Shown here: positions 24,274 to 32,099 of the stretch, one piece after another
How the letters are laid out: each line of letters opens with the position of its first letter
How positions within the stretch are numbered: position 1 is the stretch's first letter
Assembly: GCA_032251515.1 (NCBI GenBank)
Contig: JAVVDU010000026.1
Coordinates: 1 to 35,727 of the forward strand
Source: Carthagonibacter sp032251515
GTDB lineage: Bacteria > Gemmatimonadota > Gemmatimonadetes > Palauibacterales > Palauibacteraceae
Length of the DNA: 35,727 nucleotides
Direction: 5' to 3'
Notes under the pieces: generated by a model
What the model was told of the DNA's origin: nothing
Database searches by the model: none
What the model saw: only the letters and a program-made list of their open reading frames with translations
Made by a program: the position numbers and the translations under genes

Positions 24274-26225
24274 GCGGCGGCCTCCGTTCGGGCGGCGGCG
24301 CGGCGGGGCGCCGCGAGAAACGCCTCGGCCGCCAGCAGGAGGACGACGAGCGCCAGCAGGGCGGGCCGCAGGTCGGCACCGCGTCGCCGCACGAACAGGG
24401 ACGCGGCCCAGGCGTCCGGGGCGTCTCCGTCCACGATCTCCAGCTCTCCTCCCCCGAGGGCGGTCGCCAGCCGGCGCGGGTCGGCCTCCGCCGGGTCGGA
24501 CTCGGCGGCGGGGACGTGCACGCCGACCACCCGCGTCGCGGGACCGTCCGGCCCCCGCAGGTGGATGCGCCACGCCCCGGCCTGCAGGGGCCGCCACGGC
24601 GCCCCCCCTTCCACCGGCCGCCACGGGCCGCCCGGCGCGGCGAGGGAATCGGCCCGGGCCGGCAGGAACCCCGGGGCGCCCGCCTCGCGGGCGTCGGGCG
24701 CCGCGTCGCCGGCGGTCCAAGTCGTGGCGAGGGCGGCGAGCAGGGGCACGAGGCCCACGCCGAGCGGGAGCTCGGTGTGCGCGGGGACGAGCGCCGAGGC
24801 GAACAGCACGAACGGGGCGCCATCGGCCGTCTCGCCCCGCACCGCCCAGGGAGCGCCGTCCTCGGTGCGCAGGAGCACGGAGTCGCGGGGCGAGGGGGGC
24901 GCGGCGAGTCGGCGCAGCCCGTAACGACGTGCCACCCGGATGCCGGCGGTGCCCGGAGGGCCGCCGGCGGCCAGGCGTCGACCGCCCGCCGCCGCATCGA
25001 GCTCGAGGCGCCACGGGACGCCGGCGTCCGCGAGGTCCCGGTTGAACGCCGGCAGGGCGACGGGGTCGGACGGCGGCAGGAGCGCCCGGGCCGGCGGCAC
25101 GGCTCCGGCGCGGCCTGCGGCGGCCACCCGCGCGCCGCCGGCCCGCACCCGCAGGTCGGCCGGACCGGACGGGTCCACGAGCCGCAGGCGACCCGCCGCC
25201 GCGAGGGCTCGCAGCGCCTCGTTCACGAACGACGCGTCCGCGCCGTCCGCCGGAACGACCCGGGGCGGGGCGCCGGTGCGCACCCCGGCCGAGCGAGCGT
25301 CGTCGGCGCGCAGGCCGGCCGGGTCGATCTCCACCCGCAGCTCGTGCACGCCCGGCGACAGCTCGGGAACCGTGAAGGCAATCGGTCCGTCCGCCGGGCC
25401 CGAGGCGACGGCGACGACCTGTCCGTCCAGGGCCAGGCGCGCCGGGAACGGCTCCGCGCCGGCGTCGGCGGGCCACGCGGCGAGCCGTGCGGTCACCACG
25501 AGCGGCAGGCCCGGCGGCACGATCTCGCCCGGCGAGACGGCGACGGACGCGACGGCCCGGTTGCCGGGGTCGTCGGGGCGGAGGCGCAGCAGGCGCACCG
25601 GGGTGCCCGCGGGCAGCTCCGCCGTGCCGTCCCACGACCCGGCCTGCGCGTCGGTCACGACCTGCACTTCGAAGGCCCGTCCGGGGACCCGCGGCACCAG
25701 CGGCGCCGCGTCGCGGAGCGCCCGCGGGAGCGAGCCCCCCGCGTCCGTGGGGCGCACGGCCGCCAGCGCGGCGTGCGCCTCCGCCGCCGGCACGCCTCCG
25801 GCCAGCAGCCCATCCACCGGCGTCACCACCCAGAACCGGTCCGGGGGCCCGGCGTGGGCGAGCCCCTGCCGCGCCGCCTCCAGCGCCCGGTCCAGGAGGA
25901 TCCGGTCCCCCGCGAGGCGCCGCATGCCGGCCGTGTTGTCCACGGCGAGGAGCACGTCGGTGGGCTCGTGGCTGCCGGGGCCGCCCGCGCCGGCCAGCGG
26001 CCCGGCGGCCAGCGCCGCCAGGGCCACCACGAGCAGCGCGCGCACGGTGGCCAGCAGCCGGTCGCGCAGGCGGCGGGACCGGGCGCTGCTCCGCTCGGCG
26101 GTGCGCAGGTAGCGGATGGCGGGGAACGGGACGCGGCGGCGGGTGTCGCGCCGGGCCAGGTGCAGGAGGATCGGCACGGCGGCCAGCACGGCGGCGGCGA
26201 GGGCCCAGGGGTGGAGGAAGCGCAT
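24270..26225 (-). CDS. BatA-like membrane protein with degenerate VWA domain
   Basis: 651 aa from ATG 26225. The BatA N-terminal double-membrane module is clear: FLHPWALAAAVLAAVPILLHL, a basic loop RRDTRRRVPFPAIRYL, then a second helix at about 58-80. A VWA-like region follows (TDVLLAVDNTAGMRRLAG), in which the metal-site DxSxS is reduced to DNTAG, so metal binding is doubtful. The long middle part has beta-rich sequence I do not recognise. A final helix lies near the C-terminus (LRPALLALVVLLLAAEAFLAAP). Such proteins accompany DUF58 and MoxR ATPases in Bat operons; here DUF58 is directly upstream (7-nt gap) but no MoxR gene is in the window. Function is unknown beyond an envelope/stress association. 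Confidence 0.82.
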   Translation of the reverse strand: MRFLHPWALAAAVLAAVPILLHLARRDTRRRVPFPAIRYLRTAERSSARSRRLRDRLLATVRALLVVALAALAAGPLAGAGGPGSHEPTDVLLAVDNTAGMRRLAGDRILLDRALEAARQGLAHAGPPDRFWVVTPVDGLLAGGVPAAEAHAALAAVRPTDAGGSLPRALRDAAPLVPRVPGRAFEVQVVTDAQAGSWDGTAELPAGTPVRLLRLRPDDPGNRAVASVAVSPGEIVPPGLPLVVTARLAAWPADAGAEPFPARLALDGQVVAVASGPADGPIAFTVPELSPGVHELRVEIDPAGLRADDARSAGVRTGAPPRVVPADGADASFVNEALRALAAAGRLRLVDPSGPADLRVRAGGARVAAAGRAGAVPPARALLPPSDPVALPAFNRDLADAGVPWRLELDAAAGGRRLAAGGPPGTAGIRVARRYGLRRLAAPPSPRDSVLLRTEDGAPWAVRGETADGAPFVLFASALVPAHTELPLGVGLVPLLAALATTWTAGDAAPDAREAGAPGFLPARADSLAAPGGPWRPVEGGAPWRPLQAGAWRIHLRGPDGPATRVVGVHVPAAESDPAEADPRRLATALGGGELEIVDGDAPDAWAASLFVRRRGADLRPALLALVVLLLAAEAFLAAPRRAAARTEAAA

Positions 26226-26232
26226 GCCGGGC

Positions 26233-27150
26233 TCAGCCGAGCGCCGCGCGCTTGTCGAGGTAGCGCGCCAGGGCGGGACCGAACGGCTCGTCGGTGCCGA
26301 ACAGGTGATAGTCCGCCCCGGCCCGCCGGCACTCGCGCCGCCAGGCGTCCACGGCACGCCGCACCTCCGCCGCGTATTCCCGCCGCAGGCCGGCGGAGCT
26401 GGCGCGGATCTCGTCGCCGGTCTCGGGATCGAAGAACACCGCGTCGCCGGTGGCGGGAAGCTCGCGCTCCGCCGGGTCCATCAGGTGGAACACGATCACC
26501 TCGTGCCCCCGATGACGCAGGTAGCGCATGGCCCGGCGCGTCCCCTCGGGGTCCACCAGCAGGTCGGAGAGGAGCAGGACGAGGCCCCGCCGCCGGAGCC
26601 GGATCGCCACGTCCCGCATCGCGCCCGGCGCCTCGCTCGTTCCGCCGGCCGCGACGGCCGACAGGGCGGCGAGCAGGGCGCCCCGCTGCCGCCGCGCCGC
26701 GCGCGGCGGGACGTGGACGCGTACGTGGTCGTCGAATGCGACGAGTCCGGCCGCGTCGCCCTGGCGCAGCAGGAGGGTGACCAGCGACGCGGCGAGGATA
26801 CGGGCGTACTCGAGCTTCGGCAGGTGCCGGGCCCCCTCGGGGCTCCAGGCCATGGACCGGCTCGCGTCGAGCACCACGTAGGCCCGCAGGTTCGTCTCCT
26901 CCTCGAACTGCTTCACGTACCAGCGGTCCGACCGGCCGTACATCCGCCAGTCGACGAACCGCAGGTCGTCGCCCGGCACGTAGGGCCGGTTCTCGGCGAA
27001 CTCCACCGAGAAGCCCCGGTGGGGCGAGCGGTGCAGCCCGATCAGGAAGCCCTCGACCACCCGGCGGGACACGAGCTCGAGCCGGCCGAGCGAGGCGAGA
27101 TGGCGCGGGTCGGCGAGGTCGGGTCGCGCGGGCGAGGCGATGGTGGTCAA
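26233..27150 (-). CDS. DUF58 domain protein (Bat/MoxR-associated)
   Basis: 305 aa. The only in-frame start is TTG 27150, because an in-frame stop lies a few codons upstream. The family pattern is strong: LELVSRRVVEGFLIGLHRSPHRGFSVEFAENRPYVPGDDLRFVDWRMYGRSDRWYVKQFEEETNL-type opening (about residues 24-88), followed by VVLDASRSM, an intact DxSxS metal motif of a VWA-like fold, and LVLLLSDLL. DUF58 proteins usually work with a MoxR AAA+ ATPase as a chaperone-like pair. It heads the long minus-strand gene run. Confidence 0.92.
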   Translation of the reverse strand: MTTIASPARPDLADPRHLASLGRLELVSRRVVEGFLIGLHRSPHRGFSVEFAENRPYVPGDDLRFVDWRMYGRSDRWYVKQFEEETNLRAYVVLDASRSMAWSPEGARHLPKLEYARILAASLVTLLLRQGDAAGLVAFDDHVRVHVPPRAARRQRGALLAALSAVAAGGTSEAPGAMRDVAIRLRRRGLVLLLSDLLVDPEGTRRAMRYLRHRGHEVIVFHLMDPAERELPATGDAVFFDPETGDEIRASSAGLRREYAAEVRRAVDAWRRECRRAGADYHLFGTDEPFGPALARYLDKRAALG

Positions 27151-27159
27151 GCGGGGCGT

Positions 27160-27188
27160 CTCATCGTTTCACGCCGGCGGCGTGTCAA
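27160..27188 (-). promoter_or_regulatory. Candidate promoter for the DUF58-to-moaC gene run
   Basis: On the minus strand a perfect TTGACA (plus-strand 27183-27188) stands 17 nt from GATGAG (27160-27165), a weak -10. Transcription would then start within a few bases of the TTG start codon at 27150, implying a nearly leaderless message. The rest of the 180-nt gap 27151-27330 holds the start of the divergent M28 gene; I found no convincing promoter for that gene. Confidence 0.3.
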
Positions 27189-27330
27189 AGTCCTCGTACG
27201 GTGGCTTCCACGGGCGCGCCGCGGCACATCGCGGCCGGCCCCGGAGTACACACCGGGAACTGCCACGAGTTCCGGCCCGTGCGCCGGGCGCGGCGGACGA
27301 GTGGCGCGACGAAGAGGGAGAGGGAGCTTC

Positions 27331-28839
27331 ATGAGCGGAACGGCACGGACGGTGGCCCTGACGGCGGCCGCGATTCTGGGCGCCTCCGCGCCGCTGGCGG
27401 CGCAGATGGCGACGCCGGCGCACGGAGGGAGCGAGGCGGCGGCCGCCGCGGCGGCGTCGATCACGCCGCAGGACCTGTCGCTGCACCTCGGGGTGCTCGC
27501 GCACGACTCGATGCGGGGGCGGGACACGCCGAGCCCCGAGCTCATGGCGACGGCGCGCTACGTGGCCGACCGCTTCGCGGCCGCGGGCCTCGCGCCGGGC
27601 GCCGGGGACTCCTTCCTCCAGATGTACCCGATCTCGACCGTGCGGCCGGGTGCCGCCGAGGCGCAGCGGCTCGAGCTGATCGGCCCGTCCGGGACCGTCG
27701 CCCTCGCCCCGGGCGACGAGTGGTTCCCGATGCACGACGCCGCGTCGGCGGCGGGGGAGGGCGCCCTGGTGGCCGTCGACCCGGCGGCCGCGGCGCCCGC
27801 GGAGCTGGCGGGCAGGGTGGCCGTGGTGCGCGCCGATGCGTCGAACCTGCGGCAGGTGCTCGGCGGCGGCCTCGCCGCGGCGCTCCGCGATGCGGACCCG
27901 GCCGGCGTGCTCGTGGTGCTCGACATGCCGGAGGCGTTCTTCGCCCGCCTGCGGGGCTTCCTGTCGGGATCGCGGGCCACCCTGGGCGACCTGCCGGAGG
28001 AAGGCCCGCCCGCCGCCTTCGTCGCGGCCTCGGCCCTGCCGGCGGACCTCGCGGCGGCCCTGGACGCGCCGGCGGACCTGGCCGGCTGGTCGGCGTCCCT
28101 GGCCTCCGAGGCGGCGGTATCCGTCGTCGAGGCCCCGAACACGGTGGGGATCCTGGAGGGCTCGGACCCCGAGCTGCGTGACGAGTACGTGCTGTTCACG
28201 GCGCACATGGACCACGTGGGCGTCGGCTCGCCGGTGGACGGGGACTCGATCTACAACGGGGCGGACGACAACGCTTCGGGAACGGTCACGATCGTCGAGC
28301 TCGCCGAGGCCTTCGCCGCGCTGCCGGAGCGGCCGCGCCGCTCGCTCGTGTTCGCCACCGTGAGCGGCGAGGAGAAGGGCCTGCTGGGGTCGCGCTGGTA
28401 CGCGGAGAACCCGGCCGTCCCGCTGTCGCGCACCGTGGCGAACCTGAACCTCGACATGGTGGGCCGGAACTGGACGGACACGATCGTGGCGATCGGCAAG
28501 GAGGAGTCGTCCCTCGGTCCGCTGGTGGAGCGGGTCGCGGCCGCGCACGCCGAGCTGGGGATGGCGGTGATCGACGACCGGTGGCCGGAGGAGAACTTCT
28601 ATTCCCGCTCCGACCACTTCAACTTCGCGCGCCGCGGCGTGCCGATCCTGTTCTTCTTCAACGGGACGCACGAGGACTACCACCGGCCCTCCGACGAACC
28701 GGAGAAAATCGGGTACGAGAAGATGGCCCGCATCGGCCGGCTTCTGTTCTGGGTGGGACTCGAGGTGGCGAACGCCGACGAGCCCCCGGCGTGGGACCCG
28801 GAGGCCCGCGAGCGGATCGTGGACCTGCCGGCCGGGTGA
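27331..28839 (+). CDS. Exported M28 family metallopeptidase
   Basis: 502 aa from ATG 27331 behind AGGGAG. The signal peptide ends PLAAQ (about 25). Residues about 100-265 look like a PA (protease-associated) insert. The M28 catalytic domain follows with two-zinc ligands in order: H292 of AHMDHVG, D312 of GADDNASG, the E347-E348 pair of SGEEKGLLGS, D375 of NLDMVG and H451 of EDYHRPSD. All expected residues are present, so it should be active. It is probably a periplasmic or secreted aminopeptidase that releases amino acids from peptides; the substrate is unknown. It is divergent from the DUF58 gene and followed by a separate promoter. Confidence 0.93.
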   Translation: MSGTARTVALTAAAILGASAPLAAQMATPAHGGSEAAAAAAASITPQDLSLHLGVLAHDSMRGRDTPSPELMATARYVADRFAAAGLAPGAGDSFLQMYPISTVRPGAAEAQRLELIGPSGTVALAPGDEWFPMHDAASAAGEGALVAVDPAAAAPAELAGRVAVVRADASNLRQVLGGGLAAALRDADPAGVLVVLDMPEAFFARLRGFLSGSRATLGDLPEEGPPAAFVAASALPADLAAALDAPADLAGWSASLASEAAVSVVEAPNTVGILEGSDPELRDEYVLFTAHMDHVGVGSPVDGDSIYNGADDNASGTVTIVELAEAFAALPERPRRSLVFATVSGEEKGLLGSRWYAENPAVPLSRTVANLNLDMVGRNWTDTIVAIGKEESSLGPLVERVAAAHAELGMAVIDDRWPEENFYSRSDHFNFARRGVPILFFFNGTHEDYHRPSDEPEKIGYEKMARIGRLLFWVGLEVANADEPPAWDPEARERIVDLPAG

Positions 28840-28848
28840 CCCGGCGCG

Positions 28849-28877
28849 TTGAAGTGGAGGTCGGCGCGGCCTAGATT
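28849..28877 (+). promoter_or_regulatory. Promoter of the YtxH-YihY gene pair
   Basis: TTGAAG (28849-28854), a 17-nt spacer and TAGATT (28872-28877), beginning 10 nt after the M28 stop. Transcription would start near 28884, about 30 nt before the YtxH start codon. The TAGATT hexamer recurs upstream of smpB (30371-30376). Confidence 0.6.
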
Positions 28878-28916
28878 ACGGTCCCCTCAGGAAATCGACC
28901 CAGGCGGGAGTGGAGC

Positions 28917-29390
28917 ATGAGAGACGACAGGGACGAACCGTACGTGATCGTGGAGCGGCGCGGGTCTGGCACCGGCGCCTTTCTCGGCGGCGCGATCCTC
29001 GGCGCCATCGTCGCGCTCCTCTACGCCCCGCGCACGGGGGAGGAGACGAAGGACGAGATCCGCGACGGCCTCCGGCGGCTGCGGGACGACGTGGAGAAGC
29101 GGTTCCTCGAACTGCGCGACGACGTGGAGGAGCGCTACGGAAAGGTCCGCGAGGAGGTCTCCGAGCGGGTCGACACGGCCCGCAGCGACCTGCGGAGCCG
29201 GAAGGTCCAGGCCGAGGAGGCCGTGAAGGCGGGGCGCGAGGCGGCCCGCCGGGCCCGCGACGACCTCGAGAAGCGGGTGGAGGAGACGCGGGAGGACTAC
29301 CGCCGGCGCGTCGGCGCGCTCGAGGGCGCGGCGGCCGAGGCCGAGGCGGAGACGGAAGCGGCGGCGGCCGAGGAGCCGTCCGGGGACTGA
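28917..29390 (+). CDS. YtxH domain protein
   Basis: 157 aa from ATG 28917. One membrane helix (about 20-37, AFLGGAILGAIVALLYAP) with the hallmark LLYAPRTGEETKDEIR directly after it, then an extended, highly charged helix that alternates Glu/Arg/Asp (about 50-135) and an acidic Ala-rich tail. YtxH proteins are small membrane-anchored, often stress-induced proteins with no known enzymatic role. It has its own promoter and lies 81 nt before the YihY gene, so the two may be co-expressed. Confidence 0.9.
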   Translation: MRDDRDEPYVIVERRGSGTGAFLGGAILGAIVALLYAPRTGEETKDEIRDGLRRLRDDVEKRFLELRDDVEERYGKVREEVSERVDTARSDLRSRKVQAEEAVKAGREAARRARDDLEKRVEETREDYRRRVGALEGAAAEAEAETEAAAAEEPSGD

Positions 29391-29471
29391 CCCCTGGACG
29401 GCGCCGCCGACCGGAGCGCCGCGGAACCGCGCCGGGGCCTTCCCGGCTTCCGGCGCGGCCTGCGGGGCCTC

Positions 29472-30320
29472 GTGGACTCCGCCCGCGAGGTGTTCGACCA
29501 GGCGGCGTCGGACAACATCTTCTTCCTGGCCTCGGGGCTGACGTTCAGCCTGCTCCTGGCGGCCATCCCGTTCCTCGCCCTGCTGCTCGCCGTGGCGGGC
29601 CTGGCGCTCGGGCCGCAGCTCACGGCGCCCCGCGGCGTGGTGCTCGACTGGATCCAGTCGCTCCTGCCCGTCTCGGAAGAGATCGCCGTGCAGGTCCGCG
29701 AGTCCCTGCTCGGACTGGTGGACGCGTCCCGCTCGGTGGGCTGGATCGGGCTCATCCTGTTCGCGTGGTTCTCGACCCGCCTGTTCGGGGCCCTGCGCAC
29801 GGTGCTGGACTCGGTGTTCGACCTGCGCGAGGGGCCGGGCATCCTGCGCTCCAAGCTGCTGGACCTGCGCCTGGTCGTGGTGGCGACCCTCCTCCTGACG
29901 GCGAACGTGGGGATCACGACGGCGTTTCTGGCCGCGAGCCGGGAGTTCCTCGGGCACCTGCCGCTGCCGGAGGCGCCGACGATCCAGGTCGTCGGCTACG
30001 CCACGGCGTTCGCGGCGATCTTCCTGATGTTCCTGCTGATCTACAAGTTCGTGCCGGCGGCCCGGCTCCAGTGGCGCACCGCGGCGGTGGCGGCGCTCGT
30101 CGCCTCGACGGGCTTCGAGCTCCTCAAGGCGGCGCTCGGCTGGTACATCGCCGAGGTCGCCGACTTCTCGCGCGTCTTCTTCGCCTTCGCGACGGTGGTC
30201 ATCGTGGTGGTGTCGTTCTACTACGCGGCGGTCCTGTTCGTGCTGGGGGCCGAGGTTTCGAAGGTGGACGCCATGCGCCGCGCGATGCGGAGCCAGCGCG
30301 AGGCGTTCGACGGCGCCTGA
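29472..30320 (+). CDS. YihY/BrkB family inner-membrane protein
   Basis: 282 aa from GTG 29472. Six predicted helices (about 15-46, 89-108, 136-156, 174-197, 205-229, 238-262) with family blocks SGLTFSLLLAAIPFLALLL, ILFAWFSTRLFGALRTVLDSVFD and VSFYYAAVLFVLGAEV. The frame stays open upstream to a CTG at 29394, and the added residues (PGFRRGLRGLVDSAREVF) look like a natural BrkB N-terminus, so the true start may be earlier. The family is widespread, formerly mis-called ribonuclease BN; its function is unclear, with transport or envelope roles proposed. Confidence 0.9.
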   Translation: MDSAREVFDQAASDNIFFLASGLTFSLLLAAIPFLALLLAVAGLALGPQLTAPRGVVLDWIQSLLPVSEEIAVQVRESLLGLVDASRSVGWIGLILFAWFSTRLFGALRTVLDSVFDLREGPGILRSKLLDLRLVVVATLLLTANVGITTAFLAASREFLGHLPLPEAPTIQVVGYATAFAAIFLMFLLIYKFVPAARLQWRTAAVAALVASTGFELLKAALGWYIAEVADFSRVFFAFATVVIVVVSFYYAAVLFVLGAEVSKVDAMRRAMRSQREAFDGA

Positions 30321-30331
30321 CGTCCGGCCTC

Positions 30332-30345
30332 CCGGGTGCACCCGG
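30332..30345. repeat. 14-bp perfect palindrome between yihY and smpB
   Basis: CCGGGTGCACCCGG reads the same on both strands. It begins 12 bases after the YihY-family stop codon and ends just before the spot where the smpB -35 would lie. It could be the stem of a terminator without a U-tract or an operator half overlapping the smpB promoter; neither is shown by sequence. Confidence 0.4.
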
Positions 30346-30370
30346 CGTGGCGGCCCCGCCGGGCCCCGTC

Positions 30371-30376
30371 TAGATT
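30371..30376 (+). promoter_or_regulatory. Candidate -10 element for smpB
   Basis: TAGATT, identical to the -10 of the YtxH promoter. With a 17-nt spacer the -35 would be TGGCGG (30348-30353), which is poor. Transcription would start near 30383, about 36 nt before the smpB GTG, and a GGGAGAAGAG site precedes that codon. Confidence 0.35.
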
Positions 30377-30418
30377 GATCGCGTCCCGCCCATCCGCCGT
30401 ACGACTCCGGGAGAAGAG

Positions 30419-30883
30419 GTGACCCGCAACACGGGAAGCAAGGCGCCGACGATCCGGAACCGGAAGGCCCGTCACGACTACGAGATCCTCGAGGAGATCG
30501 AGGCGGGCCTCGTCCTCGCCGGCGCGGAGGTGAAGTCGCTCCGCGAAGGGCGGGCGGACTTCGCCGACGCGTTCGCCCGGGTCGAAGGCGGAGAGTTGTG
30601 GCTCGAGAACCTGCACATCACCCCCTGGGAGCAGGCGAGCATCGACGTCCCCGACCCGATCCGCAGCCGCAAGCTCCTCGTGCATCGGCGCGAGCTGCAC
30701 CGGCTCGCCTCGCGGACGGCCGAGCGGGGCCTGACGCTGGTCCCGCTCGACATCCACTTCGTGCGCGGGCGGGCCAAGGTCACGATCGGGCTCGCGCGCG
30801 GGAAGAAGCAGCACGACAAGCGCGAGTCGCTGAAGCGCGACCAGGCGCGGCGGGAGGTGGAACGTGCGCTTCGCGAGCGGTAG
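30419..30883 (+). CDS. smpB: SsrA-binding protein
   Basis: 154 aa from GTG 30419 with a GGGAGAAGAG ribosome-binding site. It binds tmRNA and brings it to stalled ribosomes. Family blocks: NRKARHDYEILEEIEAGLVLAGAEVKSLREG, WLENLHITPWEQ, RKLLVHRREL, LTLVPLDIHFVRGRAKVTIGLARGKKQHDKRESLK and a basic C-terminal tail. The tail is disordered in the free protein and enters the decoding site. No tmRNA gene is recognisable nearby. The 3' end overlaps the amidase start by 20 nt. Confidence 0.97.
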   Translation: MTRNTGSKAPTIRNRKARHDYEILEEIEAGLVLAGAEVKSLREGRADFADAFARVEGGELWLENLHITPWEQASIDVPDPIRSRKLLVHRRELHRLASRTAERGLTLVPLDIHFVRGRAKVTIGLARGKKQHDKRESLKRDQARREVERALRER

Positions 30884-32099
30884 GAAGGTGATCGGGAGGC
30901 GCGTCGCGCTGGTGGCGGCGCTCGCCGGTGCGTCGCTGCTTCCGGGGCCGCCGGGGGGGGTGCTGTCGGCGGCGGCGCAGGGATCGGCGGTGCGCGAGAC
31001 GGTGCGCATCGCGGGGCGCGAAGTCGCCCTGACCGTGACGCGGGAGCGGGGCTTCCCGGCCGTGGCGTGGTCGGAGGTTCCGGAGGAGGTCGTCGGGGAG
31101 CGGTCGGGTTCCCCGGGGCGGGGCACCGGGCGGGCGCCGTGGGGCGAGCCCGTGGAGGTGCGGACGGGATCGCCGTTCGCGCGCGTCGGCGCCTGGGCCG
31201 TGCCGCTCGTGAACGCGCCCTACGAGACGGCCGGCGAGTTGCGGGTGCCGCTCACGCTGCTCGAGCGGATCCCGCCGCTGCGCCCGCCCGCGGGCGCCGC
31301 GGGCGCTTTCCCCGCCGCACCGCCGCCGGACGCCGCGCGCGGAAGCCCGGAGTCCGCGGCGCCGCGGGCCGACCGACCGTTCCGCGTGATGCTGGATCCC
31401 GGGCACGGCGGGCACGACCCCGGCACGGTGAACCGCCGCACGGGCGCCCGCGAGAAGGACATCGTCCTCGCGGTGGGGCGTCACCTGCGGGACGAGTTGC
31501 GCCGTCGGCCGGGGATCGAGGTGGAGATGACCCGCGACGACGACCGGTTCATCCCGCTGCGTGACCGGCCACGGAAGGCGCTCGCGGCGGGAGCGGACCT
31601 CTTCCTGTCCATCCACGTGAACGCCGAGCCGGGGGGGCGGGGCCGCGCGAGGGGGTTCGAGACCTACTTCCTGGCCCCGGCCCGCAGCGACGAGTCGGCC
31701 GACGTGGCACGGCGCGAGAACGCGGTGCTCGAGCTGGAGGGAGACGAGGCGATCGGCGCGGGCGAACAGGGTATCGACAAGATCGTCACCATGCTGGTGC
31801 GGGACGCGAACCGGGACGGGTCGCAGGACTTCGGACGGCTCGTCCAGACACGCATGGCGGGGATCATGGGCGGTCCCGACCGGGGCACGAAGCCCGGGCC
31901 GTTCTGGGTGCTGGTCGGCGCGACGGGCCACATGCCGGCGGTGCTCGTGGAGCTCGGGTTCATCACGCACGGGCAGGAGGTGAAGCAGTTGACGGACGCG
32001 AAGACCCAGCGGCGGCTGGCGGCGGCGATCGCCGATGCGATCGAGGCGCACGTGGCGCGCGTCGGGCCGCGGCAGGCCGCGGCGCGAGGGATGCGATGA
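30864..32099 (+). CDS. N-acetylmuramoyl-L-alanine amidase (Amidase_3)
   Basis: 411 aa from GTG 30864. Signal peptide with cleavage near AAAQ (39). A region of about 45-170 of unclear fold (low-complexity Ala/Pro in part) precedes the zinc amidase domain. Zinc ligands: H181 in DPGHGGHDPG, E197 in AREKDI, H251 in SIHVNA; catalytic E363 in VLVELGFI. It removes peptide stems from peptidoglycan. Enzymes of this type are the targets of EnvC in E. coli, and an EnvC-FtsEX module is encoded in this same window. A run of eight G (30953-30960) lies in the signal region. It overlaps the lipoprotein gene by ATGA. Confidence 0.93.
   Translation: MRFASGRKVIGRRVALVAALAGASLLPGPPGGVLSAAAQGSAVRETVRIAGREVALTVTRERGFPAVAWSEVPEEVVGERSGSPGRGTGRAPWGEPVEVRTGSPFARVGAWAVPLVNAPYETAGELRVPLTLLERIPPLRPPAGAAGAFPAAPPPDAARGSPESAAPRADRPFRVMLDPGHGGHDPGTVNRRTGAREKDIVLAVGRHLRDELRRRPGIEVEMTRDDDRFIPLRDRPRKALAAGADLFLSIHVNAEPGGRGRARGFETYFLAPARSDESADVARRENAVLELEGDEAIGAGEQGIDKIVTMLVRDANRDGSQDFGRLVQTRMAGIMGGPDRGTKPGPFWVLVGATGHMPAVLVELGFITHGQEVKQLTDAKTQRRLAAAIADAIEAHVARVGPRQAAARGMR

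Noticed and set aside
21022..24924. A 1300-codon open frame on the plus strand opposite mfd
   Set aside because: It is the antisense of mfd, has Arg/His/Gly/Pro-rich noise and no domain. Very high GC makes such frames common.
24274..25635. Upstream extension of the mfd frame by about 450 codons
   Set aside because: It lies inside the BatA-like gene in another frame; Mfd is full length from GTG 24273.
26116..27330. Upstream extension of the M28 peptidase frame
   Set aside because: The added 400 residues overlap the DUF58 gene and are arginine/proline noise; ATG 27331 has a ribosome-binding site and starts a clean signal peptide.
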